From Pseudomonadota bacterium (GTDB lineage Bacteria; Pseudomonadota; Gammaproteobacteria; Burkholderiales; Burkholderiaceae_C), in contig JAFECX010000232.1 of the NCBI GenBank assembly GCA_018241895.1, forward strand, positions 1-37,646: a stretch of DNA of 37,646 nt, given 5' to 3'. The translations under genes were made by a program, and so were the position numbers. The notes below the pieces were generated by a model that saw only the letters and a list, made by a program, of their open reading frames with translations, was not told the DNA's origin and ran no database searches. Positions 19,644 to 28,801 of this stretch are shown one piece after another; position 1 is the first letter of the stretch, and every line of letters begins with the position of its first letter.

Positions 19644-20101
19644 CGGTCGACCGCGCGCTCGCCGTAGACGACGAGCGGCGCCTGCTGCAGGATGACGCTG
19701 CAGCTGCGCTTCCAGGTCATCACCTCGGAGAGCATCAACGCCTCCTCTTCGGGCGCCAGCGCACGCCCGGCGGGCTGCGGCAGGCCGATGAAGAACTCGC
19801 GCCCGGTCGCGCCATCGGCGAACTGGCCGCGCAGGGGCTGCACCGGCTGCGCCGGATGCACCGGCGGCGGGTGGCAGCCCATGCAGTTGAGCGCGTACAG
19901 CGTCACCGCCGACGGGCCGGCAAGCGCGGTCGGTGCGCCCTGCGCGGCCAGCGCCGCCGCCAGCGCCAGCCCCTTCGCAAGCGCGGCGCCGAAGCGCCCA
20001 CGCCCCCACTCCCCGCTGCGTGCGGCCGCCGTGCCGCGCACCCGCCGCCCGCTGCGCAGCGGACGCGGCACAAGGCACGGCAGCGCGGTGTCGCGCGTCA
20101 T
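19640..20101 (-). CDS. Small monoheme c-type cytochrome-like protein
   Basis: A 153-residue protein with a hydrophobic export segment at about residues 42-62 (LAKGLALAAALAAQGAPTAL) and one haem site, CMGCH (73-77), followed by PPPVHPAQP. The N-terminal Arg-rich part (1-40) is long for a signal peptide; GTG 20041 is an alternative start. Mature length would be about 90 residues, small for a class I cytochrome. Its ATG overlaps the aldehyde dehydrogenase stop, and its stop overlaps the next gene's start. It may carry electrons between AauBA or the diheme proteins and the respiratory chain. I do not recognise a named family; the CxxCH motif and signal segment are the evidence. Confidence 0.75.
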   Translation of the reverse strand: MTRDTALPCLVPRPLRSGRRVRGTAAARSGEWGRGRFGAALAKGLALAAALAAQGAPTALAGPSAVTLYALNCMGCHPPPVHPAQPVQPLRGQFADGATGREFFIGLPQPAGRALAPEEEALMLSEVMTWKRSCSVILQQAPLVVYGERAVDR

Positions 20102-21528
20102 TTCCTGATGCTGATGACCTGCGGTCGCGTCACGGCCTTCAGTCCTTCCTGGCCGAACTCGACGCCGTAGCCCGAGCCCTTGACGCCGCCGAAGGGCACC
20201 ATCGGATGGATCATGCCGTGCTGGTTGATCCAGACCGTGCCGGCCTGGATCTGGGACGCCACCTCCTTGGCCTTGTTCACATCGGCCGACCAGACCGACG
20301 CGCCCAGGCCCGCGTCGAGCCGGTTCGCGCTCGCGATCGCCTCGTCGACCGTGTGGTACTTGATGATGGGCAGCACGGGGCCGAACTGCTCCTCGTCGAC
20401 CAGCCGGTCGCCGTCCTTCAGGCCCGTCACGAGCGTGAGCGGATAGAAGTAGCCGGGGCCGCCCTGCGGCTTGCCGCCGGTGACGATGGTGCCGCCCTGC
20501 GCCTTCGCGCTCTCGACCAGGTTGACGACCTTGTCGTACTGCATCTTGTTCTGGATCGGGCCCATCGCCATGCCCTCCTTGAAGCCGTCGCCCATCGGCA
20601 TCGCCTCGGCCAGCTCCTTGAGCGCCTGCACGGTGCTGTCGTACAGCGACTCGGGCACGTACAACCGCTTGGCGCAGGCGCAAGTCTGTCCGGTGTTGAT
20701 GAAGGCACCCCAGAACAGCCCCATCGCCATCGCCTTCGGGTCTGCATCGGGCAGCATGATGGCCGCGTCGTTGCCGCCCAGTTCGAGCGTGGCCGGAATC
20801 AGGTTGCGCCCGGCGGCTTCGGCGATCTTGCGGCCGGTGGCGGCCGACCCGGTGAACATGACCTTGTCGATGCCCGGATCGGTCGACAGCCAGGCGCCGA
20901 CCTCGCCCGCGCCGCTCACGGTGTTGACGACGCCCGGCGGCAGCACCTCGTTGATCAGGCGCACCAGTTCGAGCGTGCCGATCGACGTGTACTCGGACGG
21001 CTTGATGACGACCGTGTTGCCGGCGCGGATCGAGGGCACGATCTGCCAGATCGCGATCAGCAGCGGCCAGTTCCACGGCGCGATCGCCGCCAGCACGCCG
21101 AAGGGCTTGCGATGCACCTCGTCGCGTCGCGTGTCGTCCTCGTACACCACCTCGACCGGCAGGTCGAGGCTGGCGGGCACCTGGGTCCAGGCCTCGCAGC
21201 CCCAGATCTCGAAGCGCGCGCCCGGCACCTGGTCGGGGCCGACGCCGCCCAGCGGCTTGCCCTGCTCGCGCGTGACCCACCCGGCAAGCTCCTCGCCGTT
21301 GTTCTTGATGACCTCGGCCATCTTCATCATCAGCGCCTTGCGTTCGGCGTCGGGGCGCGCGGCCCACGCGGGCTGCGCCGCGCGCGCGGCGGCAATCGCG
21401 TCCTTGACCTGCTGATGCGTGGAGATCGGCACGCGGCCGATCGCTTCGCCGGTGGCGGGGTTGAACGACTCGAAAGTCTTGTCGGAGACAACGGGCTGGC
21501 CGTTGACGGTGTTGGCGTAGGTGTTCAT
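20098..21528 (-). CDS. Aldehyde dehydrogenase, probably for arylacetaldehydes
   Basis: A 476-residue NAD(P)-dependent aldehyde dehydrogenase without a signal peptide, thus cytoplasmic. Catalytic residues are all present: Asn153 in PWNWPL, Glu249 in TLELGGND and Cys283 in NTGQTCACAKR (a second Cys285 lies next to it). The cofactor-binding FTGSAATGRKI and the C-terminal PFGGVKGSGYGVEFG motifs are intact. In the context of an aromatic amine dehydrogenase it likely oxidises the aldehyde formed from the amine, such as phenylacetaldehyde or 4-hydroxyphenylacetaldehyde, to the acid, parallel to FeaB in E. coli. It follows the YCF48 gene by 94 bp, so an internal promoter is possible, and it overlaps the following cytochrome gene. 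Confidence 0.93.
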   Translation of the reverse strand: MNTYANTVNGQPVVSDKTFESFNPATGEAIGRVPISTHQQVKDAIAAARAAQPAWAARPDAERKALMMKMAEVIKNNGEELAGWVTREQGKPLGGVGPDQVPGARFEIWGCEAWTQVPASLDLPVEVVYEDDTRRDEVHRKPFGVLAAIAPWNWPLLIAIWQIVPSIRAGNTVVIKPSEYTSIGTLELVRLINEVLPPGVVNTVSGAGEVGAWLSTDPGIDKVMFTGSAATGRKIAEAAGRNLIPATLELGGNDAAIMLPDADPKAMAMGLFWGAFINTGQTCACAKRLYVPESLYDSTVQALKELAEAMPMGDGFKEGMAMGPIQNKMQYDKVVNLVESAKAQGGTIVTGGKPQGGPGYFYPLTLVTGLKDGDRLVDEEQFGPVLPIIKYHTVDEAIASANRLDAGLGASVWSADVNKAKEVASQIQAGTVWINQHGMIHPMVPFGGVKGSGYGVEFGQEGLKAVTRPQVISIRK

Positions 21529-21622
21529 GCGTGCCTTCCTGCCGTGGGTGAAGAAGAGAGTGCGCGCGAGCGCCCCTGGGGATCGGGCGCCGAGCGACGG
21601 GATGCCGGCGTCATGCGCGGCC

Positions 21623-22657
21623 TCATGGCTTGGCGGTGGCGCCGGCGCCCGCCGGCCCGGCCACCACGCCGCGCTTCGAGTACAGCCGGATCCTGCCCGC
21701 GTCGCCGGCGCTGAGTGCGGTCAGCGACAGGCCGTCCTCGCGCTGCGTGGCGCCGAAGCTGGCGCCGCCGTCGCGGCTTTGCAGCTGGACGCCGTCCAGC
21801 CCGACGGCGACGACGCGCTCGCCGACCTGGGCGAGCTGCGTGATCGAGCTCCGGGTGCCGCTGTCGACCGGCTGCCAGTGGCGCCCGCCGTCGCGGCTGC
21901 GGTAGATGGTGCCGCGCAGCCCGCCGACGAGCAGCGTGCCGTCGCCCAGCACGCAGCCGGTCCACAGCGATCCGTTGTAGCCGGTGCTGAGGTAGGTCCA
22001 GGTCGTGCCGCCGTCGTCCGAGCGCAGCACCGTGCCGCGCTCGGCGGCGATGAACAGCGCACCCTTGCCGTCGCCGAAGAGCGCGAACAGGTTGCGGTCG
22101 GCCTTGCCGCCTTCGGGCGGCGGCGGCAGCTTGATCGGGGTCCAGGTGTCGCCGCCATCGGCGGTGACGAGCAGCAGCGACCACAGTCCCGCCGCGACAC
22201 CGTGGCGTGCGTCGCTGAAGTGCACGGTGAACAGCGGCTGGTCGACCGCCATGTCGCTGCGCTGCAGGCGCCAGGTCTCGCCCGCGTCGGTGCTGTGCAG
22301 GATCACGCCGCCGTGCCCCACGGCCCAGCCGTTGCTGGCGTCGCCGAACGCCACCGCGGTCAGCGTGAGCCGCGTGGGCACCGTCTTGGCCTGGCGGAAC
22401 GTGCGGCCCTCGTCGTCGGACAGCAGGATCACGCCGTGGTCGCCCACCGCGACGGTGCGCCGCCCGGCCCGTGCCACGCCGAGCACCATCTCGTCGGCGG
22501 CGTAGGGGCGGATCTGGGCCGGCGACAGCAGCAGCGCCTGCGCCTGCTGCTCGGTCAGCGCCTCGGCGCCAACAGCGCTGGCGCAGCCGACACCGCAGAT
22601 GCCACCCACCAGCACGGCGAGCAGCCAGGCGAGCGCGGGCGCTTTACGTCGTGGCAT
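21623..22657 (-). CDS. YCF48/BNR-repeat beta-propeller protein
   Basis: A 344-residue exported protein. After a hydrophobic leader (residues 10-32) come about six Asp-box repeats at roughly 40-residue intervals: LSDDEGRTF, HSTDAGETW, TADGGDTWTP, RSDDGGTTW, RSRDGGRHW and QSRDGGASF. This is the photosystem II stability factor (YCF48/HCF136)-like propeller fold. Such proteins frequently sit next to RND/MMPL, DUF1302 and DUF1329 genes, as here, where they may act as periplasmic chaperones or adaptors. The ATG follows the RND stop by 12 bp. The leader ends VGCASAVGA; the Cys is not in a good lipobox, so signal peptidase I cleavage is likelier. Confidence 0.88.
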   Translation of the reverse strand: MPRRKAPALAWLLAVLVGGICGVGCASAVGAEALTEQQAQALLLSPAQIRPYAADEMVLGVARAGRRTVAVGDHGVILLSDDEGRTFRQAKTVPTRLTLTAVAFGDASNGWAVGHGGVILHSTDAGETWRLQRSDMAVDQPLFTVHFSDARHGVAAGLWSLLLVTADGGDTWTPIKLPPPPEGGKADRNLFALFGDGKGALFIAAERGTVLRSDDGGTTWTYLSTGYNGSLWTGCVLGDGTLLVGGLRGTIYRSRDGGRHWQPVDSGTRSSITQLAQVGERVVAVGLDGVQLQSRDGGASFGATQREDGLSLTALSAGDAGRIRLYSKRGVVAGPAGAGATAKP

Positions 22658-22669
22658 CGCCGGCGCTCC

Positions 22670-25063
22670 TCAGTGATCCAGGATGCCCGGCGCGTGCACC
22701 GGGCCGCGCCGCGGAAACAGGCGCTCGAGCCACACGGCCAGTGCCGGCAGCGCCGTCATCGCCATCACCAGGTTGACCATGAACATGAAGGCCAGCAGCT
22801 TGCCCATGTCGGCCTGGAACTTGAGTTCGGAAAAGGCCCAGGTGGCCACGCCCACGGCAAGCGTGATGGCGGTGAAGATGGTCGCCATGCCGACCTCGAG
22901 GATCGCGTTCTCGAGCGCCTTGACGATGGGCTGGCCCTTGGCCAGGTGCAGCTGCAGCCGGTTGTAGATGTAGAACGCATAGTCGACGCCGATGCCGACC
23001 GCCAGCACCATCACCGGCAGCGTGGCCACCGTGAGGCCGATCTCGAGCTCCTTCATGAACCAGTAGCCGACGAAGGTGCCCACCGTGAGCGGCAGGCAGC
23101 AGGCGATCATCGCGCGCAAGTCGCGGTAGACGGCGAATACCAGCAGCAGGATCACGGCATAGACGTTGAGCATCATCGGCAGCTCGCTCTTGGCCACCTC
23201 CTCGTTGATGGCCGCCAGCACGCCCGCGTTGCCCGACGCCAGCCGCACCTCGATGCCGGGCACGCGCTCGCTCTGGCGCAGCCGCTTGACGGCGGCGATG
23301 ACCCGGTTGATGGTCGTCGCCTTGTGGTCGGTGAGGAACAGGTGCGCCGCCACCATGCTGCAGTCCTTGTTCGTGTAGCCGCGCAGGCGCCCGATCTCCA
23401 GCGTCAGGCCCGCGTAGTTGGCGGGGTCCAGCGGCACCACGTACATCTTCGGGTTGCCTTCGTTGTAGCCCTCGTTGTAGGTGCGCAGCATCTCCGAGTA
23501 CGAGCTCACCGACTGCACCCCCGGCACGTGGCGCAGCGGGGCGACGAACTCGTCCTGGTACAGACCGAGCACGACCTTCTCGCACGAATCGGGCGGCGCC
23601 TCGAAGATCACCGTCAGCCAGTCCAGCCCGGCGTCGTAGTTGGCGGCGATCGCCGCGGCGTCGCGGTTGAAGCGCGAGTCGGCACGCAGTTCGGGTGCAC
23701 CGGGCTGCAGCGTGCCGACGACGCGGTCGCGGCTTTGCCACACCGACAGCGCGAACACCACGGCCACCGCGGCCAGCACCAGCGCCGCGTTGCGCGGCAC
23801 CGCGACGCGCGCCAGCATGCGCAGCCAGGCGGCGCGCCGCTCGCGCTCGAGCATCGCCTTGTCGGCGTAGCTCTTGGTGAACGTGAACAGCGACGCCGCC
23901 AGCGGCAGCATCACGAGGTTGGTGACGATCTTGTAGGCGACGCCGATCGAGGCGGTGACCGCCAGCTCGCGCACCATCGGGATCGGGATCAGCACCAGCG
24001 TCGCGAACGACACGAAGGCCGTCACCAGCGCCAGCGTGCCGGGGATCAGCAGCCCCGTGAAGCTGGCGCGCGCCGCCTCGTCGGTGCTGCGCCCGTGCGA
24101 GATCTCGCGCACGATGTAGTTGATCTGCTGCACGCCGTGCGACACGCCGATCGCGAACACCAGGAACGGCACCAGCACCGCGAGCGGATCGAGGCCGTAG
24201 CCGAGCAGTTTCAGCGTGCCGAACTGCCACACCAGCGACGCCAGCGAACAGGCCACCGGCAGCAGCGTCAGGCGCACCGACTTGCAGTACCAGTAGACGG
24301 CCAGCGCCGTCAGCAGCAGCGCCACCGCGCAGTACTCGAGCACGCCCCGGGCGCCGTCGGCGATGTCGCCGATCTGCTTGGCGAAGCCGATGATCTGGAT
24401 CTCGAAGTTCGCGTCCTCGAACTTGCGCAGCCGGTCCTCGAGGATGTGGTTGTAGGCGACGTAGTCGATCTTCGCGCCGTCGGCGCCGAACTCGTTGAGC
24501 TCGGCCGTGACGAGCGCGCTCGTCTGGTCGCGTCCGACCAGCGTGCCGATGAACCCCCCCTGCGTGGCCGCGCGCCGGATCTCGCCGACGATCTGGGGCG
24601 TGAGCTGCCCGGGCGTCACCGTGCCCGGGATGACCGGATCGGCGCGGAAGCCCTCCTCGGTGATCTCGTTGACGTAGCTGTTGGGCGTCCACAGCGACTG
24701 CACGCCCAGGCGCGAAACGTTGGGCAGGAACATCACCGCCTGCGTCACGTCGTACAGGCGGGCCAGGCCGGCCTCGGTCCAGATCGTGCCCTTGCGGGCC
24801 TTCACGACCACCGTCAGGCGGTTCGCGCCCAGGACGTCGTCGCGGTACTTCTGGAACGTCTCGATGTACTCGTGCCCGATCGGCATCTGCTTCTCGAACC
24901 CGGCATCCATGTGCAGCTGCAGCGCGAACCAGCCCATGAGCGCCGTGAAGGCGACCAGCAGCGCGAGCACGGGGCCGCGGGCACGGAACAGCACCGCCTC
25001 GGCGCGCAGGATGGCGCGCGTCAGGAGGCCGCCGGCATCACCGGCGTGCGAGGGAGTGGACAT
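22670..25063 (-). CDS. RND/MMPL superfamily transporter
   Basis: A 797-residue inner-membrane protein with the two-fold RND layout: one helix (residues 30-50), a large periplasmic loop (51-235), five helices (236-400), then the pattern repeats with a helix near 425, a second loop (450-630) and the last helices. Signatures are VFAIGVSHGVQQINY in the first half and LAVGIGVDYAFYIYNRL in the second, typical of the HpnN/MMPL-like hydrophobe exporters rather than of AcrB-type pumps (which are longer and have TolC partners). No membrane-fusion protein or TolC gene is nearby. With DUF1302, DUF1329 and YCF48 partners it is likely to move hydrophobic compounds or lipids across the envelope. Direction and substrate are unknown. 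Confidence 0.9.
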   Translation of the reverse strand: MSTPSHAGDAGGLLTRAILRAEAVLFRARGPVLALLVAFTALMGWFALQLHMDAGFEKQMPIGHEYIETFQKYRDDVLGANRLTVVVKARKGTIWTEAGLARLYDVTQAVMFLPNVSRLGVQSLWTPNSYVNEITEEGFRADPVIPGTVTPGQLTPQIVGEIRRAATQGGFIGTLVGRDQTSALVTAELNEFGADGAKIDYVAYNHILEDRLRKFEDANFEIQIIGFAKQIGDIADGARGVLEYCAVALLLTALAVYWYCKSVRLTLLPVACSLASLVWQFGTLKLLGYGLDPLAVLVPFLVFAIGVSHGVQQINYIVREISHGRSTDEAARASFTGLLIPGTLALVTAFVSFATLVLIPIPMVRELAVTASIGVAYKIVTNLVMLPLAASLFTFTKSYADKAMLERERRAAWLRMLARVAVPRNAALVLAAVAVVFALSVWQSRDRVVGTLQPGAPELRADSRFNRDAAAIAANYDAGLDWLTVIFEAPPDSCEKVVLGLYQDEFVAPLRHVPGVQSVSSYSEMLRTYNEGYNEGNPKMYVVPLDPANYAGLTLEIGRLRGYTNKDCSMVAAHLFLTDHKATTINRVIAAVKRLRQSERVPGIEVRLASGNAGVLAAINEEVAKSELPMMLNVYAVILLLVFAVYRDLRAMIACCLPLTVGTFVGYWFMKELEIGLTVATLPVMVLAVGIGVDYAFYIYNRLQLHLAKGQPIVKALENAILEVGMATIFTAITLAVGVATWAFSELKFQADMGKLLAFMFMVNLVMAMTALPALAVWLERLFPRRGPVHAPGILDH

Positions 25064-25171
25064 GCAAGGAGCGCGCGCGCAACGCAGCGTGGGGGTGGGG
25101 ACCGCGACCTCGCCGCGCCGCCGTCGGGCCGCGCGGCCGACAACGCCCGGCCGCGCGGGGGTCGACGCAGC

Positions 25172-26869
25172 TCAGAAGCCGCGCGTCACGTACAGGCCGA
25201 AGAAGTCGCGACTCCTGAGCGGCTGGTCGAGCACGCTCGAGCCGCCCCAGAACTTCGCCAGGTTCACGCCGACCTTCCAGTCCGACGCGTTCTGCACGAA
25301 CGTGACGGCGAAGTTCGCCGATTTCGCGCCCTGCATGAACAGCCCCACGATGTTCGGCGTGCGCCCGTGCACGGCCTGCATGTAGAACACCTCGGGCGTC
25401 ACCTGCCAGCCCGGGATGATCTTGCCGTCGTAGGTCCAGCTGAAATCGAAGGCGTAGCCCCACGATGTGCGATCGCCGACCGAGCGCGGGGTTCCGAATG
25501 CGGGATCGCTCGGATCCAGCAGCCCCCAGCCCCACAGACCGGCCGCCACCGGCACGCCCTGGTAGGTGCGCTTGAGGTTCGGATAGTGGATGACGACCGC
25601 CTCGGCCAGCAGCGTGGCGGTGTCGGCACCCAGGAGGTTCAGGATGCCGCCGTAGTCGCTCGGCGTCATGCTGAGGATGCCGGTCAGGTGGAACTGGTAC
25701 TTCTTCTCCTCGACGTAGCAGTGGCCGCCGTTGACGCACAGGCCGCCGTCCACCTCGTTGGGCATCACCTGCAACGTGATCGGATCCTTCGGCCGATACG
25801 ACAGCTCGGCGCCGACCGCCCAGTTGCCGACGGGGAAGTTCGCGCTGATGCCGAGCAGCTTGCGCCCCTCGAGGTAGCTCCAGTGCACACCGGGATCGCC
25901 CTCGCTCAGCGGGTCCGAAAAGCCCAGCACCGGCGCCTTGTCATGGTAGCGCATCGCGAACAGGCCGAGATTGATTTCGGTGCCGGCCGGCTGGTAGCGC
26001 AGCGCCATGCCGTACTGCCCCCTGTCGCTCGGCTCGCCCCGGGTCGGGATGTTCGAGCCGACCGCGGCGCCGAAGGCGGCCGCGCCCGTGCCGACCGTCG
26101 CCACCGAGAAGTAGCTGCCGATGGGCGGGAAGTAGTGGCTGTTCCAATGCCCCTGCACATAGGCCTCGATGTTCAGGCCGTGGCCGAGCCCGGTCGCAAA
26201 ACTCAGGATCGGCGCCGGCAGCGCCACCTCCTTCAACTGCACCCCGGGCTGCGACAGCCGCATCAGGTCCATCGCGTTCGTCTGGTCGATGCCCCCGGGC
26301 AGGAACAGGCTCTCGCCCCAGCTGACGACCTGGTTGCCCAGGCGCACGCGCGCGCGCTCGCCGCCGAGGGCGAAGTCCTTGCTGACCCAGAAGTCGAGCA
26401 GCCGCGCCTTGAAGCGCAGCTGCTTGTCCGCGCCGCCCGGCTGCGATTCGCCGACGCCGCCTTGCAGGGCGCTGAGGTAGCCCGTGGTGTGCGTCGCCGA
26501 GGCGTCGGCGCGCCAGTTAACGCGGCCGAAGAACTTCCAGCCCTCGGGCATCTTCAGCAGCAGCTCGTGCAGGCCGTTGAGATAGGTCGTGAACGGCCGG
26601 CCGCGCCTGTAGTTCAGGTTGCCCTGGTCGTTGGTGCCGCCGCCGGCGTCGATGCAGCCCGCCGGTGCGCCGGCGCCGCTCGGCGGTGCCGCTTCGCCGC
26701 CGATGAAGCCGATGATGGTGTCGCAGGCGGGCTTGGACGTCCGGATGCCGGTGCCCAGCGTGAGCCACGAGTCGAAGTTGCCGCTGATCCCTCCGGACTC
26801 GAAAGTGAACGCGGCGGCAGGGCCGGTGCAGGCCAGGGCGACGGCAGCGCAGAGGAGGTGGGTCTTCAT
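25172..26869 (-). CDS. DUF1302 outer-membrane beta-barrel protein
   Basis: A 565-residue exported protein with signal peptide MKTHLLCAAVALACTGPAAA and a mature start of FTFESGGISGNFDSWLTLGTG, the recognisable opening of DUF1302. The body is rich in alternating aromatic/polar strands; conserved pieces are LDFWVSKDFALGGERARVRL with GNQVVSWGESLFLPGGIDQTN, and it ends with FFGLYVTRGF (C-terminal Phe), consistent with outer-membrane insertion. Family members occur with DUF1329 proteins in operons for degradation of hydrophobic or aromatic compounds, probably as channels. It follows the DUF1329 gene by 47 bp. The Cys pair (Cys49 and that in APAGCID) suggests a disulfide in an early loop. Confidence 0.9.
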   Translation of the reverse strand: MKTHLLCAAVALACTGPAAAFTFESGGISGNFDSWLTLGTGIRTSKPACDTIIGFIGGEAAPPSGAGAPAGCIDAGGGTNDQGNLNYRRGRPFTTYLNGLHELLLKMPEGWKFFGRVNWRADASATHTTGYLSALQGGVGESQPGGADKQLRFKARLLDFWVSKDFALGGERARVRLGNQVVSWGESLFLPGGIDQTNAMDLMRLSQPGVQLKEVALPAPILSFATGLGHGLNIEAYVQGHWNSHYFPPIGSYFSVATVGTGAAAFGAAVGSNIPTRGEPSDRGQYGMALRYQPAGTEINLGLFAMRYHDKAPVLGFSDPLSEGDPGVHWSYLEGRKLLGISANFPVGNWAVGAELSYRPKDPITLQVMPNEVDGGLCVNGGHCYVEEKKYQFHLTGILSMTPSDYGGILNLLGADTATLLAEAVVIHYPNLKRTYQGVPVAAGLWGWGLLDPSDPAFGTPRSVGDRTSWGYAFDFSWTYDGKIIPGWQVTPEVFYMQAVHGRTPNIVGLFMQGAKSANFAVTFVQNASDWKVGVNLAKFWGGSSVLDQPLRSRDFFGLYVTRGF

Positions 26870-26916
26870 GGGTTTGCTCTGGGGTCTCGGGGTGCCGGTG
26901 GCGGGTCGGTCGGCGC

Positions 26917-28302
26917 TCAGCGTTCGCTGATCGCGCGCACGTTCTCGGCGCTGAAGTAGCTCGGGTTGAAGCGAGGTCCCCCGGCCTCGACCACCCAGCG
27001 CATGTCCTTGCCGCCGCCGACCGGGTTCATGTCGAACAGGTAACGCCCTTCGGCCAGGTTGTACTGGGCGAACGACGTCACGTCGCAGGTCCCGGTCTCG
27101 TACGACGGGATCAGATAGCCCTCGCGGTACTTGAACAGCTTGCCCTGCGCGTCGTAGTCGTCGGCGGCCATCACGCCCCAGCTGTCCTCGTCGAGATAGA
27201 AGGTGCGCTTGGGTGCGGTGTGGCGCATGCCGGCCTTCACCGTCGCCTCGATCACCCAGACGCGGTGCAGTTCGTAGCGCCGCGCGCTCGCCACGATGGC
27301 ATCGTCGTGCGCGACGTCCTGGAACTTGGCCGTGAAGTCGTAGGCGCCGAACGCGTTGTAGCCGACGTACATCTCCTTCTTGCCGACGATCTTCCAGTCG
27401 AAGCGGTCGATCGTGCCGTTGAAGACCATCGGCTCGTCGAGCGTGTACTGGTTCTCGAGGCCGATCTGCGGCGAGTCGTACGAATAGGTCGGCATGCGGC
27501 GCACGCGGCGCTGGCCGGGGAAGTAATAGAACGTCTCGCTGCCGGGCTTGTCGAGGAAGAAGGTGACCGACAGCGCCTGGCCCGCCAGCGCCGGCGGCGA
27601 GTCGTACTGGAACAGCACGTAGTACTCGACCGGCGGGTACTTGCCGAGATCGTTCGAGCCCTTGACGCCCCACGGGTAGTAGAAGGTCAGCTCCTGGCCG
27701 GCGATGATCCAGTCCGTGCTGCCCTTGCGCGGCGAGACCGCGGTGTTGATGTGCGGGAACAGGATGCCCACGCCGCGATAGCGCATCTTCGCGTTCCACA
27801 TCGCCTGCGTGCCATTGGCCGGGATCGGGAACGGCAGGCCCGGCACCACGGCGTCGGCGAGGCCCCAGCCGTCGGCCGCAAGCTTGGCCTTGGCGACGTT
27901 CTTCTTCGTGTTCTCGACCACGAAGTCGGGCATGCCGCATTCGCGGTGGCTCGCATAGACATCCATGCGGTAGCCCTTGATCTGCTTGATCACGGCCACC
28001 TGGCCGGCGGCGAGCTTGTCGGCGTACTTGTCGACGTTGGACGCGTCGATCGAGAACAGCGGCTTGTCGCCCTTGTGCTTCCAGTAGTCGACGCGCTTCT
28101 TGCCGTACTCCCAGCCCGGCATCGGCGCCGCGGTGCCGCTCCAGGCCGGGATGCTGCCGTCCTTGTTGGCGCCGGGCTCGGCGCCGGCGGGAGTCAGGTC
28201 CTTGCCCAGGCGGGCCGCGTCCTGCTCGCCTGCGCCCATCGCCGCGCCGGCGATGCAGGCGGCGGCAATGGCCACGGCGGACTTGATCTTGATCGACTTC
28301 AT
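26917..28302 (-). CDS. DUF1329 periplasmic protein
   Basis: A 461-residue exported protein: signal peptide MKSIKIKSAVAIAAACIAGA then the family opening LGKDLTPAGAEPGANKDGSI-PAW. Other conserved pieces are PFPIPANGTQAMWNAKMRYR, a FPGQRRVRRMPTYSYDSPQ segment, and RFDWKIVGKKEMYVGYNAF. DUF1329 proteins have a LolA-like periplasmic fold by family knowledge and may carry a hydrophobic ligand between membranes in partnership with DUF1302 barrels. GAGAGGTG upstream of the ATG is a good ribosome-binding site. It begins 40 bp after the cytochrome gene. Confidence 0.92.
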   Translation of the reverse strand: MKSIKIKSAVAIAAACIAGAAMGAGEQDAARLGKDLTPAGAEPGANKDGSIPAWSGTAAPMPGWEYGKKRVDYWKHKGDKPLFSIDASNVDKYADKLAAGQVAVIKQIKGYRMDVYASHRECGMPDFVVENTKKNVAKAKLAADGWGLADAVVPGLPFPIPANGTQAMWNAKMRYRGVGILFPHINTAVSPRKGSTDWIIAGQELTFYYPWGVKGSNDLGKYPPVEYYVLFQYDSPPALAGQALSVTFFLDKPGSETFYYFPGQRRVRRMPTYSYDSPQIGLENQYTLDEPMVFNGTIDRFDWKIVGKKEMYVGYNAFGAYDFTAKFQDVAHDDAIVASARRYELHRVWVIEATVKAGMRHTAPKRTFYLDEDSWGVMAADDYDAQGKLFKYREGYLIPSYETGTCDVTSFAQYNLAEGRYLFDMNPVGGGKDMRWVVEAGGPRFNPSYFSAENVRAISER

Positions 28303-28342
28303 GCGTGCACCTCTCGTCGCAGTCAGGGTGGCAGCCGCCGCG

Positions 28343-28801
28343 CTAGCGATCGCGCAGCTTGCGGACTTCGTTGGGCGCGAGTGCGCGCTGGCGTGCGGCG
28401 GCCAGGTCCTGCGCGCTCACGCGATGCTCCGGTGCGACGCCGTTCAGCTCGCCCAGCACGTAGCCCAGGATCGCCACGAGCTGCCCGTCGGGCAGGCTGG
28501 CGAACGCGGGCATCGCGTCGTTGTATTTCTCGCCGCCGGAGACGATCGGCCCCATCATCCCGCTGACGACGAGCTGCGCGAAGTACTCGCGTCCCGACGC
28601 CTTGGCGGCGCGCGCGCCGAGCTCGCCGGCGAGCCTGGGCGCGAAGCCCGGGATTCCCTCGCCCTTGGCGGCATGGCAGACGGCGCACTGCTGGTCGTAC
28701 AGCGTCGCGCCTGCGTCCTGCGCCGCGGCCACCGTGGCGGCCATGGTGGCCGCCACGGTGGCCGCCGCGCGCACGGCCGTACGCGGCCGCATCGGCTTCA
28801 C
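28343..28801 (-). CDS. Monoheme cytochrome c linked to aromatic amine dehydrogenase
   Basis: A 152-residue periplasmic cytochrome with an Ala/Thr-rich signal segment (1-27), the haem site CAVCH (39-43) and a probable axial Met97 in YNDAMPAF. I chose GTG 28801 because it overlaps the aauA stop (GTGA) and follows GGAGAAGG with good spacing; ATG 28792 is an alternative. The same position after aauA is occupied by a small periplasmic monoheme cytochrome gene (orf-2) in the Alcaligenes faecalis aau locus. It is a likely electron acceptor of the dehydrogenase or of its physiological mediator; no azurin or amicyanin gene is present in the window. Confidence 0.88.
   Translation of the reverse strand: MKPMRPRTAVRAAATVAATMAATVAAAQDAGATLYDQQCAVCHAAKGEGIPGFAPRLAGELGARAAKASGREYFAQLVVSGMMGPIVSGGEKYNDAMPAFASLPDGQLVAILGYVLGELNGVAPEHRVSAQDLAAARQRALAPNEVRKLRDR

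Noticed and set aside
21521..26959. An 1812-codon open frame on the plus strand
   Set aside because: It is antisense to the YCF48, RND and DUF1302 genes, is His/Arg/Gln-rich and low-complexity, and has no recognisable domain; long antisense frames are expected at this GC content.
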